Assembly: GCA_020161145.1 (NCBI GenBank)
Contig: JAIUPQ010000007.1
Coordinates: forward strand, 124,001-188,000
DNA length: 64,000 bases
Direction: 5' to 3'
Origin: Pseudomonadota bacterium
GTDB lineage: Bacteria > Pseudomonadota > Gammaproteobacteria > Burkholderiales > Burkholderiaceae_C
Shown here: positions 8,445 to 17,923 of the stretch, piece after piece
Layout of the letters: every line of letters starts with the position of its first letter
Numbering within the stretch: position 1 is the first letter of the stretch
Notes under the pieces: model-generated
What the model was told of the DNA's origin: nothing
The model's input: only the letters and a program-made list of their open reading frames with translations
The model's database searches: none
Made by a program: the position numbers and the translations under genes

Positions 8445-9202
8445 GCGGCGGCCAGGTCGCTGTCCAGGGCGGCCAGTGCCTGGATTTCGGCCTGCACCAC
8501 GGCCAGATCGCCGCGCGCCGCAGGGCCGGTCAGCGCGGCCTGGGCGCCCAGTTGGCCGACGTTGTCTACCGCGCGCTGTGCAAACCCCTGTGCCAGCGGC
8601 GCCACCAGATCGGGCGGCATGCCGATGTGGCGCCACAGGCCCTGAGCCACGGCATCCAGCACCGGCTGGAAGTTGCTGGCCCAGACGGCGGCGGCGTGAT
8701 AGAGCGGCTTGGCTTCGGCGCGGAGCGCAAATGGTCGCCCGCCGATGGCGCTGACGGCGGCAAAGGCACGGTCATCGCCTTCAACGGCGCAGACGGTGCC
8801 GGCAAACTGGGCCAATGCCGCGTCACGATCGGCAAAACTCAGCGCGGGGTGAACGCTGCCGACCTGCCAGCCTGCGGCGGCCAGTGGTGCGAGGGCGCAA
8901 CTGGGCAGAAAGCCGCTGCAATGCCAGGCTGCAGCCGGCACATGGGGCTGGGCGGCCAGTTGGGTGGCGACGGCAGTGATCTGGTCGTCCGGCACGGCCA
9001 CCAGCCACAACTCGGCTGGAGGCAGTTCGGCCAGATCGGTGCAGGCCAGGCCAGAACCGATGAAGGCAGTGGCATTTTGGGCAGACACCAGATGGCGGGC
9101 GGCCACACCCTGGACGCGCAGCACACCGGCCTGCTGCCACAGCCGCGCCAGCACCGGTCCGACGCGGCCGGCGCCTATCACGTTCAACGTGGACAATCGC
9201 AT
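8393..9202 (-). CDS. Rossmann-fold/DUF2520 oxidoreductase-like protein
   Basis: A 269-residue protein starting MRLSTLNVIGAGRVGPVLARL, where GAGRVG is the dinucleotide-binding loop, followed by an SVHPALSFAD segment and a helical C-terminal domain typical of DUF2520 proteins related to ketopantoate and pyrroline reductases. The reaction is unknown. The start at 9202 places the Rossmann motif at residues 9-14; the open frame continues upstream but with no family resemblance. The stop lies inside the end of the methyltransferase gene on the other strand (52-base overlap). Confidence 0.8.
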   Translation of the reverse strand: MRLSTLNVIGAGRVGPVLARLWQQAGVLRVQGVAARHLVSAQNATAFIGSGLACTDLAELPPAELWLVAVPDDQITAVATQLAAQPHVPAAAWHCSGFLPSCALAPLAAAGWQVGSVHPALSFADRDAALAQFAGTVCAVEGDDRAFAAVSAIGGRPFALRAEAKPLYHAAAVWASNFQPVLDAVAQGLWRHIGMPPDLVAPLAQGFAQRAVDNVGQLGAQAALTGPAARGDLAVVQAEIQALAALDSDLAAAYAALSALASRLSNAAN

Positions 9203-9224
9203 GATTCGATTGTCGGGGTGAGCA

Positions 9225-10502
9225 ATGGACAAACGCATGTTTTTGGGGTGCATGGCGACGTCGCCATGGTGGCTGACCGCCTGTGGCGGTGGCAACGACG
9301 GCGCCATTCGCCTGGTTCAGGCCAGCCCGGCGCTGGGCGCGCTGGACTGGTGGGTGGACGGCTCGGTCAAGGCCAGCAGCATCGCCTTCGGGCAGTCCAG
9401 CGGCTATCGGGACATCGACAGCGGCGGCACGGAGATGAGCGTGAGCCTGGCGGGCAGTGCCTCGCTGTTGCTCACGGCCGATGTGTCGGTGGAGGCGCGG
9501 GGCCACCACCAGAGTTGGGTCATCTTCGGCTCGGCCTCGACGCTCAAGGCATTGATGATCGACGACGAGGTCACCACGCCCTCGTCCAGCTACACCACCA
9601 TCAAGGTGTTGCACACGTCCACCCAGGCGCCCGACGTGGACGTCTACCTGATGAACGCGGCCGATGACCCGGCCGGCGCGACCTTGCAGGCCGAAAGCCC
9701 GGCCTTGAACACCTTGGTCGATACCGAGGACGTCAAGAGCGGGCTCAAGCGCCTGCGCGTGACCACGGCGGGCCAGGCCGACGATGTGTTGCTGGACATC
9801 CCGCAGATGGTGTGCGCGGGCGGCGGCGTGACGACGCTGGTGCTGACCGACGGCACCGGTGGCATGCTGATCGAGGCCATCCAGCTGGACCAGCAGGGCG
9901 CGGTGACGCCACTGGTCAACCCGGCCGCCCGGTTGCGGGTGGTGACGGCGCTCAATGGCTCGGCCGCCGTCACGGTGTCGGCCCAGGGTGTGGCGCTGCT
10001 GTCGCAAGCCACCTCGCCGTCCATCAAGGACTACGTCACCGTCAGTGCCGGTACGCTGACGTTGGCCGCCACCATCGACGGCGCGGCGGTCACGGCCCCT
10101 TCGTTGACCTTGACCATGGGGGGCGACCACACGCTGCTGATCACCGGTACCACGGCAGCCGATGCCCGGTTCACGCTGCTGACCGACGACAACAGCATTC
10201 CCAGCCCCAGCACCAGCGCGTGCGTGCGGCTGGTGCATGCGGTGACCAGCCTGGCGTCGACGGCCGTCAGCCTGCAGGTGGATTTCGCCAGCATGGTCAC
10301 CAACCTGGCTTTTGCCAGCGCCTCGGTGCGCGTGGTGTTGACGCCGCGCACCACCGCCAACGTGCGCGTCATCGGGGGCAGCCAGACGCTGCTGCAACTG
10401 ACGGACCAGGTTTTTGCGGCGGGTGCGGTCTACACCGTGTTCGTATTCAACGACGGCGCCGGCACGGGCCTCACCACCGGCGTACTCACCCAAGACCGTT
10501 AA
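9225..10502 (+). CDS. DUF4397-domain lipoprotein
   Basis: A 425-residue protein with N-terminus MDKRMFLGCMATSPWWLTACGGGND. LTAC is a lipobox, although the hydrophobic core before it is short and weak. The mature part is beta-rich and contains DUF4397-like units, including IRLVQASPALGALDWWVDG, IKVLHTSTQAPDVDVYL and VRLVHAVTSLASTAVSL, so at least two or three repeats are present. Such proteins are extracytoplasmic and of unknown function. The thioredoxin-like gene follows 11 bases downstream and probably shares the transcript. The divergent DUF2520 gene starts 22 bases upstream. Confidence 0.8.
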   Translation: MDKRMFLGCMATSPWWLTACGGGNDGAIRLVQASPALGALDWWVDGSVKASSIAFGQSSGYRDIDSGGTEMSVSLAGSASLLLTADVSVEARGHHQSWVIFGSASTLKALMIDDEVTTPSSSYTTIKVLHTSTQAPDVDVYLMNAADDPAGATLQAESPALNTLVDTEDVKSGLKRLRVTTAGQADDVLLDIPQMVCAGGGVTTLVLTDGTGGMLIEAIQLDQQGAVTPLVNPAARLRVVTALNGSAAVTVSAQGVALLSQATSPSIKDYVTVSAGTLTLAATIDGAAVTAPSLTLTMGGDHTLLITGTTAADARFTLLTDDNSIPSPSTSACVRLVHAVTSLASTAVSLQVDFASMVTNLAFASASVRVVLTPRTTANVRVIGGSQTLLQLTDQVFAAGAVYTVFVFNDGAGTGLTTGVLTQDR

Positions 10503-10513
10503 GGACGATTGCC

Positions 10514-12076
10514 ATGCGACTGCACACCCTGACCCTGGCCGCTGCACTGGCCCTTGCCACGCCGCTGACGGGCCACACCCAGACGCCCGCGGCCAGCGCG
10601 GCCGAGGCCCATGTGGCCTGGCAGATGGCCACCACCGATGCCGACATCGACCGCGCTTTTGCCAAGGGCAAGGCCGAGGGCAAGCCGGTGCTGATCTACT
10701 GGGGCGCGGCCTGGTGCCCACCCTGCAACCACCTGAAATCCACCCTCTTCAACCGTGCCGACTTCATCGAGCGCACCCGCCACGTGGTGCCGGTGCAGAT
10801 TGACGGCGACGGCCCCGGTGCGCAGAAGCTCGGTGCGCGTTTCAAGGTGCGGGGTTACCCCACGCTGGTGCTGTTCAACGCCCAGGGCACCGAGATCACC
10901 CGCCTGCCGGGCGAGGCCGACGCCCCCATGGTGATGAACCTGATGGAGATTGCGCTCGCGGGTGGCCGGCCGGTGGCGGCGGTGCTGGCCGATGCGCGTG
11001 CCGGCAAACCCATCTCGGCCAATGAATGGCGGCTGCTGGCCTACCACTCATGGGAGTTGGAGGACGACGACGGCCTGCTGCCGCCCGCTCAGCGTGCGGC
11101 CACGCTGGCCAAACTGGCGGCGGCGGCGCCGCAACCCGAGGTGGCCACGCGGCTGTGGCTCAAGGCTGTGGCCGCGGGTGATGCGGGCAGCCCGGCCGTG
11201 GTGGCCGATGCTGCGGCACGCAAGCGGCTGGTGGCCGTGCTGGACAGCCCCAGCGCTGCACGCACGCAGATGGACGTGCTGACCAATGCCGCCGCCGATC
11301 TGGTGCAGGGTGTGGCGCCCAAGGCCGGCGCAGAGCGCGACGCCATGGTCAAGACCTATGACGCAGCCCTGGTGCGGCTGCAAAAAGACGCCACGCTGTC
11401 ACGCGCCGACCGGCTGACGGCGCTGGGCGCACGGGTGGACTTGCAGCGGCTGGGCCAGCCCAAGGACACGCTCAAACCCAAGTTGCCGCCGGCATTGGTG
11501 CAGGAGGTCAAGACCGAAGTGGCCCGGCTGGACCGCGAGGTGGCCAGCGGCTTTGAACGTCAGGCCGTCATCACCAGCGGTGCCTATGTGCTGGCCCAGG
11601 CCGGCTTGTGGGCCGACAGCGATGCGCTGCTCAAGGCCAACCTGGACAAAAGCCACTCGCCTTACTACCTGATGAGCCAGTTGGCGGGCAATGCGCGCAA
11701 GCAGGGCCGCAACGCCGAGGCCGTGGACTGGGCCGCCAAGGCCTACGACAAGAGTGTGGGCCCAGCCACCCGGCTGCAATGGGGTGCCAGCTACGTGGGC
11801 ACGCTGACCCAGGCGGCGCCGCAAGACGCCAAGCGCATCGAGGGTGCAGCCAGCAAGGTGCTCACCGAGGCGGCAGGTCAGCAGGGCGCCTTCTTCGATC
11901 GCAACGCGCGCTCGCTGCAGCGCATCTCGCAGCAGGTGCTGGCCTGGAACACGGCCGCCAAGGGTCGCCACCAACCGGTGGTCGAGCGCCTGCGCAGCCA
12001 GATTGCACCCACCTGTGCCAAACTGCCCGCCGCCGATGGGCAGAAGGCCGCCTGCGACGGGCTGTTCAAGGCCTGA
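10514..12076 (+). CDS. Secreted thioredoxin-fold protein with long helical C-terminus
   Basis: A 520-residue product with a signal peptide (MRLHTLTLAAALALATPLTG) and a thioredoxin-like domain at about residues 30-150, with the active-site pair WCPPC at 67-71 and the cis-proline region RGYPTLVLF. The following roughly 350 residues are helical and repeat-like (TPR-like in look, unassigned). It probably acts as a periplasmic thiol-disulfide reductase or isomerase. AAGGA lies 9 bases before the ATG, next to the stop of the DUF4397 gene, so the two are likely cotranscribed. The client is unknown; the lipoprotein partner has few cysteines. Confidence 0.82.
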   Translation: MRLHTLTLAAALALATPLTGHTQTPAASAAEAHVAWQMATTDADIDRAFAKGKAEGKPVLIYWGAAWCPPCNHLKSTLFNRADFIERTRHVVPVQIDGDGPGAQKLGARFKVRGYPTLVLFNAQGTEITRLPGEADAPMVMNLMEIALAGGRPVAAVLADARAGKPISANEWRLLAYHSWELEDDDGLLPPAQRAATLAKLAAAAPQPEVATRLWLKAVAAGDAGSPAVVADAAARKRLVAVLDSPSAARTQMDVLTNAAADLVQGVAPKAGAERDAMVKTYDAALVRLQKDATLSRADRLTALGARVDLQRLGQPKDTLKPKLPPALVQEVKTEVARLDREVASGFERQAVITSGAYVLAQAGLWADSDALLKANLDKSHSPYYLMSQLAGNARKQGRNAEAVDWAAKAYDKSVGPATRLQWGASYVGTLTQAAPQDAKRIEGAASKVLTEAAGQQGAFFDRNARSLQRISQQVLAWNTAAKGRHQPVVERLRSQIAPTCAKLPAADGQKAACDGLFKA

Positions 12077-12107
12077 ACCCACACCCCTGCCATTCATCAC
12101 CCGCTGC

Positions 12108-12133
12108 GGGCGGTTCGTGAGATCGAACCGCCC
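12108..12133 (+). terminator. Hairpin after the thioredoxin-like gene
   Basis: GGGCGGTTCG and CGAACCGCCC form a perfect 10-base stem with a 6-base loop, 31 bases after the stop codon. No real T-run follows (GTTCGCC), so termination strength is uncertain. Confidence 0.55.
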
Positions 12134-12204
12134 GTTCGCCATTCTGGGCGGCCCGCCTGAACGGATTGCCCGGATGATGCGCAGCCATAGGAACTTGCCG
12201 ACAC

Positions 12205-13689
12205 ATGATGAACCACCGATGGATTGCGGCCGCGCTGGCGCTGGCGGCGGGTGCCGCTGGCGCCGACACCCTTACGCTGACCTCCTGCAATCTGCCAGGG
12301 GTGGCGCTGGCAGCACGCTGCGGTGTGCTCGCCCGGCCACTGGATCCCAGCCAGCCCAAGGGTCTGCAAATAGATCTGCATGTGGCCGTGCTGCCCGCGG
12401 TGGCTCGCAACAAGGCGCCCGATCCGGTGCTGGTGTTTGCCGGCGGCCCGGGGCAAAGCGCCATCGACCTCGCCCCGGCCATCCAGCGGTTGCTGGCGCG
12501 CTTTGGCAGCCGGCGCGACATTGTGTTGATCGACCAGCGCGGCACCGGGCGCAGCGCGCCGCTGCGCTGCGACAGCCCGCCTTTCGACACCCCGCTCAAA
12601 GACCATGGTGACGCGGCCCTGGAGGCCAACCTGGCGCGGTGCCGCACCGAGTTGCAGCAACTGCCCTGGGGCGATCTGCGCCAGTACACGACACCCATCG
12701 CCAGCGCCGACGTGGAGGCCATGCGGCTGGCGCTGGGCCTGGGGCCGGTCAACCTGGTGGGCGTGTCGTACGGCACGCGGGCGGCGCTGGACTACATGCG
12801 CCTATACCCCGGCAGCGTGCGCCGCGCGGTGCTGGACGGCGTGGCGCCACCCGACATGGTGCTGCCTTTGTCGTTCTCTGCGGATGCGCAGTCGGCGCTG
12901 GACGCGCTGCTGGCCTACTGCGCCCAGGATGCGGCTTGCACCCGCCACTACCCGAATCTGCGCACCGATTGGCAGGCGCTGCTGGCGCGGCTGCCTCAGG
13001 AGGTCGGCGCCATCAACCCTGGCAGTGGCGCCAGCGAGCGCTTCACGCTGACGCGTGAGACGGCAACCGGTCTGGTGCGCACGGCGCTGTACAGCCCGGT
13101 GCTGGCCTCGGCATTGCCGCTGGCCATCACCCGTGCGGCCCAGGGCGAGTTGACCGCGCTGGTGGGCCTGGCGGCCGGGATGGGCGGCCCGCGTGGGCTG
13201 CAACTGGCCTTGGGCATGCATTTCTCGGTGGTCTGCGCGGAAGACCTGCCGCGCCTGGGCAGCACGGCCGACCGCGCCGCGCCGGACTTCGGCCAGGCCA
13301 CGCTGGCGCAATACCGCCGCGTCTGCGCCGACTGGCCGCGTGGCACGGTACCGGCCGCGTTCTACAGCCTGCCCAGGACGACGGTGCCGACGCTGCTGCT
13401 GTCGGGCGCGATCGATCCGGCGACGCCGCCGCGCCATGGCGCGCGGGTGGCGCAAGCCCTGGGCCCTCAGGCCGTGCACGTGGTGGCCCCCAACACCGGC
13501 CACGGCGTGATGCAACTGGCCTGCATCCGGGATGCGGTCTATCGCTTCGTCAACGAGCCCGACGCCGCCAAAGCCCTGGCCAGCGTGGCCCAGGACGCTG
13601 GTTGCGTCCAGGCCTTGCCACGCCCGCCCGTCTTGCTGCCCCAGGTCGCCCGCCCGCAACCCGCCCGCAACCAGGGGGACGCGAAATGA
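12205..13689 (+). CDS. Secreted alpha/beta hydrolase with TAP-like C-terminus
   Basis: A 494-residue protein with a signal peptide (MMNHRWIAAALALAAGAAGA). The hydrolase fold shows the oxyanion region VFAGGPGQS, the DQRGTGRS motif of proline-iminopeptidase-type enzymes, the nucleophile elbow GVSYGT with Ser188, and a C-terminal SGAIDPATPP/NTGHGVM pair supplying Asp and His. Likely a periplasmic peptidase or esterase of the SlpD/TAP type. It overlaps the ABC transporter ATPase gene by 4 bases, and the same coupling continues to the permease, so hydrolase and exporter may act on the same compounds. Confidence 0.85.
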   Translation: MMNHRWIAAALALAAGAAGADTLTLTSCNLPGVALAARCGVLARPLDPSQPKGLQIDLHVAVLPAVARNKAPDPVLVFAGGPGQSAIDLAPAIQRLLARFGSRRDIVLIDQRGTGRSAPLRCDSPPFDTPLKDHGDAALEANLARCRTELQQLPWGDLRQYTTPIASADVEAMRLALGLGPVNLVGVSYGTRAALDYMRLYPGSVRRAVLDGVAPPDMVLPLSFSADAQSALDALLAYCAQDAACTRHYPNLRTDWQALLARLPQEVGAINPGSGASERFTLTRETATGLVRTALYSPVLASALPLAITRAAQGELTALVGLAAGMGGPRGLQLALGMHFSVVCAEDLPRLGSTADRAAPDFGQATLAQYRRVCADWPRGTVPAAFYSLPRTTVPTLLLSGAIDPATPPRHGARVAQALGPQAVHVVAPNTGHGVMQLACIRDAVYRFVNEPDAAKALASVAQDAGCVQALPRPPVLLPQVARPQPARNQGDAK

Positions 13690-14441
13690 TTGAAGTCAAG
13701 CAGTTGAGCAAGGCGTTCACCCATGGTTCGGGTCGCAAGCGCCAGACCGTGCAGGCCGTGGCGGACGTGAACTGGCGCGCCGAGGACGGCGCCATCACCG
13801 GCCTGCTGGGCCCCAATGGCGCGGGCAAGACCACCACGCTGCGGATGGTGGCGGGCCTGATCGCACCCGATGCCGGCGAGTTGCTGGTGGATGGCATCAG
13901 CGTGCGCGCCCAGCCCATGCGGGCCCTGGCCCGACTGGGCGTGCTATCGGACGCCCGCGGCCTCTACCCGCGGCTGACGGCGCGCGAGAACATCGTCTAC
14001 TACGGCCGCCTGCACGGCATGACGGCGGCGGCGGCCAGCGCCCGGGCCGATGCCCTGGCCGCCGTGCTGGACATGCAGGCGCTGCTGGAGCGGCGCACCG
14101 AGGGCTTCAGCCAGGGCGAGCGCATGAAGACGGCGCTGGCGCGGGCGTTGGTGCACGACCCGCAGAACATCATCCTGGACGAGCCCACCAACGGGCTGGA
14201 CGTGCTGGCCACGCGGGCGCTGCGTGAGGCCTTGCGCCGGCTGCGCGACGACAGCGGCAAGTGCGTCGTCTTCTCGACCCACATCATGCAGGAGGTGGAG
14301 CGGCTGTGCGATCAGGTGGTGGTGGTGGCTCATGGCCGCACGGTGGCCGGTGGCACCGTGGCCGAGTTGCTGGCCAGCACGGGCCAGCGCGATTTTGAGG
14401 AGGCCTTCGTGCAACTGGCATTCGACAAGGAGGGCGCGTGA
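13686..14441 (+). CDS. natA: ABC transporter ATP-binding protein, NatA-like
   Basis: A 251-residue ATPase with Walker A GPNGAGKTT (42-50), signature FSQGERMK near residue 140 in place of LSGGQ, and Walker B IILDEPTNGLD near 161, followed by the H-loop FSTHIMQE. It energises the adjacent ABC-2 permease. In the NatAB family the pair exports sodium; related pairs export other small compounds, so the substrate is inferred only from similarity. Start at 13686 (MIEVKQLSKAF) is fixed by the 4-base overlap with the hydrolase stop. Confidence 0.88.
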   Translation: MIEVKQLSKAFTHGSGRKRQTVQAVADVNWRAEDGAITGLLGPNGAGKTTTLRMVAGLIAPDAGELLVDGISVRAQPMRALARLGVLSDARGLYPRLTARENIVYYGRLHGMTAAAASARADALAAVLDMQALLERRTEGFSQGERMKTALARALVHDPQNIILDEPTNGLDVLATRALREALRRLRDDSGKCVVFSTHIMQEVERLCDQVVVVAHGRTVAGGTVAELLASTGQRDFEEAFVQLAFDKEGA

Positions 14442-15604
14442 TGCATACCGCCTGGATGGTGTTCGTCAAAGAGATGGTGGATGCGCTGCGCGACCGCCGC
14501 ACGCTGATGATGGTGCTGATCAGCGCCGTGGCCGTCGGCCCGCTGATGCTGGCGGCGCTGTCGGCGGTGGTGTCCATGATGGAGGAGCGCGCCGATGCAC
14601 GCGAGGTCATGGCCGTGGGGCTGGACGCGGCGCCCACGCTGAGCAACTTTCTGGTGCGCCAGGGCTATACCGTCAAGACGGCGCCGGCCGACTATGAGAA
14701 GAAGCTGACCGACGCCAAGCTGGGCGATCCGGTGCTGGTGGTGGGGCCGACCTTCGAGGCGGAACTGGTGGCGGGCGAGATGCCCAGGGTCACCGTGGTG
14801 ACGGCCACCGGCAACCAGCGCGCCCAACTGGGCACGCGCCGGCTGGAGACCCTGCTGACGGGCTTCAACCAGGAGCGGGGCAGCCTGCAGTTGGCGCTGC
14901 GCGGCGTGCCCGTGACCCTGGCGCAGGCGGTGGAGGTGCAAAGCCGCGACGTGGCCAGCCCGCAGGCGCGGGCGGCACAACTGACCGCCATGCTGCCTTT
15001 TTTCATCATCATGGCCGTGATCTACGGCGCCATGAACGCCGGCCTGGACGTGACGGCCGGCGAGCGCGAGCGGGGTTCGTTGGAGCCGCTGCTGATGAAC
15101 CCCGCACCACGCTGGGCGCTGGTGCTGGGCAAATGGGGGGCCGTGGCCATGGTGGGCATGGCCATTGCGGTGCTCTCCAGCCTGTCCTTCCTGCCCGGGC
15201 AGTGGCTGATGCGCAGTGAGGAATTGGCGGCGCTGTTCCAGTACGGCTGGCGTGAGGCGCTGGCTTTTCTGGTGCTGCTGCTGCCACTGGCGGGCGCGAC
15301 GGCCGCCTTGCTGATGGCCGTGGCCATCCGCTCCAAGAGCTTCAAGGAGGCCCAGGCCAGCGCCACCATTGCGCTGATGGCCTTCACCATGACGCCGTTG
15401 ATTGGCATGCTCAGCCCCGACGGCGAGCAGCCCTGGCATGTCTGGGTGCCCGGGCTGGCGCAATACACCTTGATGGGTCGGGTGCTGCGTGGCGAAGGCG
15501 TCGTGCCGACGGACGTGGCCGCCACGGTGATGGCGGCGGTGGTGGTGACGGCGGTGTCGCTGGTCTACGTCTCGCGCAGCCTGTCGCGCTCGGCCATCAA
15601 ATGA
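14438..15604 (+). CDS. natB: ABC-2 type permease, NatB-like
   Basis: A 388-residue permease with an N-terminal membrane segment, a periplasmic domain of about 150 residues, then five or six membrane segments. The ABC-2 feature NAGLDVTAGERERGSLEPLL, where the E-R-E-R-G-S-L-E motif sits, is clear. It overlaps natA by 4 bases. Together they form a two-component export system, probably with the upstream secreted hydrolase in the same operon. Confidence 0.87.
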   Translation: MMHTAWMVFVKEMVDALRDRRTLMMVLISAVAVGPLMLAALSAVVSMMEERADAREVMAVGLDAAPTLSNFLVRQGYTVKTAPADYEKKLTDAKLGDPVLVVGPTFEAELVAGEMPRVTVVTATGNQRAQLGTRRLETLLTGFNQERGSLQLALRGVPVTLAQAVEVQSRDVASPQARAAQLTAMLPFFIIMAVIYGAMNAGLDVTAGERERGSLEPLLMNPAPRWALVLGKWGAVAMVGMAIAVLSSLSFLPGQWLMRSEELAALFQYGWREALAFLVLLLPLAGATAALLMAVAIRSKSFKEAQASATIALMAFTMTPLIGMLSPDGEQPWHVWVPGLAQYTLMGRVLRGEGVVPTDVAATVMAAVVVTAVSLVYVSRSLSRSAIK

Positions 15605-15614
15605 CGCAAGGCCG

Positions 15615-15809
15615 TCAATCGGTCTTGGTGGGGCAGGTCTTCATGCCCAGCAGCGTGTAGGCGGGGCAGAAGCGAAACAGGCCCGTCAGCAACGGGATGA
15701 GGCCCAGATAGCCCCACCAGCCGATGGTGCCCAGGCCGGCGGCGACGATGAGCGCCGCGCCAATGGCCACGCGCAGGATGCGGTCGATGCCGCCCACATT
15801 GGTTTGCAT
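15615..15809 (-). CDS. DUF2892 (YgaP-type) small membrane protein
   Basis: A 64-residue protein with two membrane segments (ILRVAIGAALIVAAG and LGLIPLLTGLFRFCPAYTLL). The N-terminal NVGGIDRILR and the C-terminal CPAYTLLGMKTC with two cysteines match the stand-alone membrane domain of YgaP-like proteins, a family of unknown role near sulfur or rhodanese functions. It converges with natB, 10 bases between the stops. The intergenic inverted-repeat element begins 20 bases upstream of its ATG. Confidence 0.8.
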   Translation of the reverse strand: MQTNVGGIDRILRVAIGAALIVAAGLGTIGWWGYLGLIPLLTGLFRFCPAYTLLGMKTCPTKTD

Positions 15810-15829
15810 GGGTGTGCTCCGGTGGTTTG

Positions 15830-15934
15830 ATACGGCTTCGCAATCAAGGCGCTCACTTCGTTCCGTCGCCTTGCCGTGCTACAGCACTGTCTGCGGCTCC
15901 GCGCCTTGTGATCACCTTGATTGCGATGTCGTAT
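15830..15934. repeat. 105-base inverted-repeat intergenic element
   Basis: The first 27 bases (15830-15856, beginning ATACGGCTTCGCAATCAAGG) are the reverse complement of the last 27 (15908-15934) at 23 positions. The 51-base centre has its own GTGCT-A-CAGCAC-type hairpin at about 15875-15886. The element fills most of the space between the divergent DUF2892 and mnmG genes and is less GC-rich than its surroundings. It looks like a dispersed palindromic repeat or small non-autonomous element, but I see no second copy in this window. Confidence 0.6.
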
Positions 15935-15985
15935 GAGCGCCCATCTTATTAAAATCAGCCGCTTTGTGGGCCGAGGGCCGCCGCC

Positions 15986-17923
15986 GTGCGCTATCCGACC
16001 GAATTCGACGTCATCGTGGTGGGTGGTGGCCATGCCGGCACCGAGGCCGCGCTGGCCGCTGCGCGCCTGGGTGCGCGCACGCTGCTGCTGACCCACCAGA
16101 TCGAGACCCTGGGCCAGATGAGTTGCAACCCGTCCATTGGCGGCATTGGCAAAGGGCATCTGGTCAAAGAGGTCGATGCGCTGGGCGGCGCCATGGCGCT
16201 GGCCACCGACGCGGCTGGCATTCAGTTTCGCATTCTCAACGGCTCCAAAGGCCCGGCGGTGCGCGCCACCCGCGCGCAGGCCGACCGCGTGCTCTACAAG
16301 GCGGCCATCCGCCAGCGGCTGGAAAACCAACCCAACCTCTGGCTGTTTCAGCAGGCGGTGGACGACGTGGTGGTTGAAGGCGACCGTGCCGTAGGCGTGG
16401 TTACGCAAGTGGGCATTCACTTCGCGGGACGCGCCGTGGTGTTGACGGCGGGCACGTTTCTGGATGGTCGCATCCACGTGGGGCTGCAGAACCATGCCGG
16501 CGGTCGCGCCGGCGATGTGCCAGCGGTGCGGCTGTCGGCCCGGCTCAAGGAACTCAAACTGCCGCAGGGGCGCCTGAAAACGGGCACGCCACCACGCATC
16601 GACGGCCGCAGCATCGACTTTGCCCGCCTGGAGGCGCAACCCGGCGATCTGGACCCGTTGCCGGTTTTCAGCTTCATGGGCCGCGCCGCCATGCACCCGC
16701 GCCAGGTGCCTTGCTGGATCACCCACACCAACGCGCGCACGCACGAGATCATCCGCAGCGGGTTCGATCGCAGCCCCATGTTCGCCGGGGTCATCGAAGG
16801 CGTGGGGCCGCGGTACTGCCCCAGCATCGAAGACAAGGTCAATCGCTTCGCCGACAAGGACAGCCACCAGATCTTTCTCGAGCCCGAGGGGCTGGATACC
16901 CACGAGATCTACCCCAACGGCATTTCCACCTCGCTGCCGTTCGATGTGCAACTGGCGGCGGTGCGGTCCATGGCGGGGTTGGAGCAGGCCCACATCCTGC
17001 GACCCGGCTATGCCATCGAATACGACTACTTCGACCCGCGTGCGTTGGCGGCCACGTTTGAGACCCGGGCCGTCAAAGGCCTGTACTTCGCCGGCCAGAT
17101 CAACGGCACCACCGGCTACGAAGAGGCGGCTGCGCAAGGCCTGTACGCCGGCGCCAACGCGGCGCTGGCCGTGCAGGGCAGGGCGCCGCTGCTGCTGCGG
17201 CGCGACCAGGCCTATCTGGGCGTGCTGGTCGACGACCTGACCACCCAGGGGGTGAGTGAGCCCTATCGCATGTTCACCAGCCGCGCCGAGTACCGGTTGC
17301 AGTTGCGTGAGGACAACGCCGATGCCCGGCTGACGCCGTTGGGCCGTGAGCTGGGGCTGGTGGACGACGCGCGCTGGGCCGCTTTTGAGCGCAAGGAGTC
17401 GGCGGTGCAGGCCGAACTGGCGCGCCTGAAGTCCACCTGGCTCAACCCCACGTTGCTGCCGGCGGCGCAGGCTGAGCGCCTGCTGGGCAAGGCATTGGAG
17501 CGTGAGTACAACCTGGCCGACCTGCTGCGTCGGCCAGACGTGGGCTACGACGCCGTGGCCGAAGCCCTGGCCATAGCCAAACCCGAGGCGGCTGTTTCAC
17601 GTGAAACATTGGCGACCGACCTTGACCTCGCACTGGCTGATGCCGTGGTGGAGCAGGTGGAGATTCGCACCAAGTACGCCGGCTACATCGACAAGCAGGT
17701 GGACGAGGTGGCGCGGGCCCGCGCCTACGAAGACCTGGCGTTGCCACCTGACCTGGACTATGCGGCGGTGACGGCGCTGTCCATCGAGGCCCGCCAGAAG
17801 TTGGCCCAGCATCGACCGGCCACCTTGGGGCAGGCCGCGCGCATCTCAGGCATCACGCCGGCCAGCGTCTCGCTGTTGTTGGTGTACCTGAAAAAGCGTC
17901 GCATGGCGCAGGCGGCGGCGTGA
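15986..17923 (+). CDS. mnmG: tRNA uridine-5-carboxymethylaminomethyl modification enzyme MnmG (GidA)
   Basis: A 645-residue FAD enzyme which, with MnmE, modifies U34 of tRNAs reading two-fold degenerate codons. Clear features are the FAD loop [12 protein letters not shown] (residues about 11-22), the [16 protein letters not shown] segment, [23 protein letters not shown] and the C-terminal helical domain ending [17 protein letters not shown]. The start codon is GTG at 15986. The gene carries a perfect parS site within codons for VSRET. It overlaps rsmG by 4 bases (GTGA). Confidence 0.97.
   Translation: MRYPTEFDVIVVGGGHAGTEAALAAARLGARTLLLTHQIETLGQMSCNPSIGGIGKGHLVKEVDALGGAMALATDAAGIQFRILNGSKGPAVRATRAQADRVLYKAAIRQRLENQPNLWLFQQAVDDVVVEGDRAVGVVTQVGIHFAGRAVVLTAGTFLDGRIHVGLQNHAGGRAGDVPAVRLSARLKELKLPQGRLKTGTPPRIDGRSIDFARLEAQPGDLDPLPVFSFMGRAAMHPRQVPCWITHTNARTHEIIRSGFDRSPMFAGVIEGVGPRYCPSIEDKVNRFADKDSHQIFLEPEGLDTHEIYPNGISTSLPFDVQLAAVRSMAGLEQAHILRPGYAIEYDYFDPRALAATFETRAVKGLYFAGQINGTTGYEEAAAQGLYAGANAALAVQGRAPLLLRRDQAYLGVLVDDLTTQGVSEPYRMFTSRAEYRLQLREDNADARLTPLGRELGLVDDARWAAFERKESAVQAELARLKSTWLNPTLLPAAQAERLLGKALEREYNLADLLRRPDVGYDAVAEALAIAKPEAAVSRETLATDLDLALADAVVEQVEIRTKYAGYIDKQVDEVARARAYEDLALPPDLDYAAVTALSIEARQKLAQHRPATLGQAARISGITPASVSLLLVYLKKRRMAQAAA
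17593..17608. promoter_or_regulatory. parS centromere site (perfect consensus)
   Basis: TGTTTCACGTGAAACA is the perfect 16-base palindrome bound by ParB of the chromosomal ParABS system. It lies inside the 3' part of mnmG, encoding V-S-R-E-T, about 4.4 kb from parB. ParB loads here and spreads to mark the origin region for segregation. Confidence 0.93.

Noticed and set aside
9812-10513. In-frame N-terminal extension of the thioredoxin-like protein
   Set aside because: It overlaps the DUF4397 gene and is low-complexity; the signal peptide begins at 10514 with AAGGA before it.
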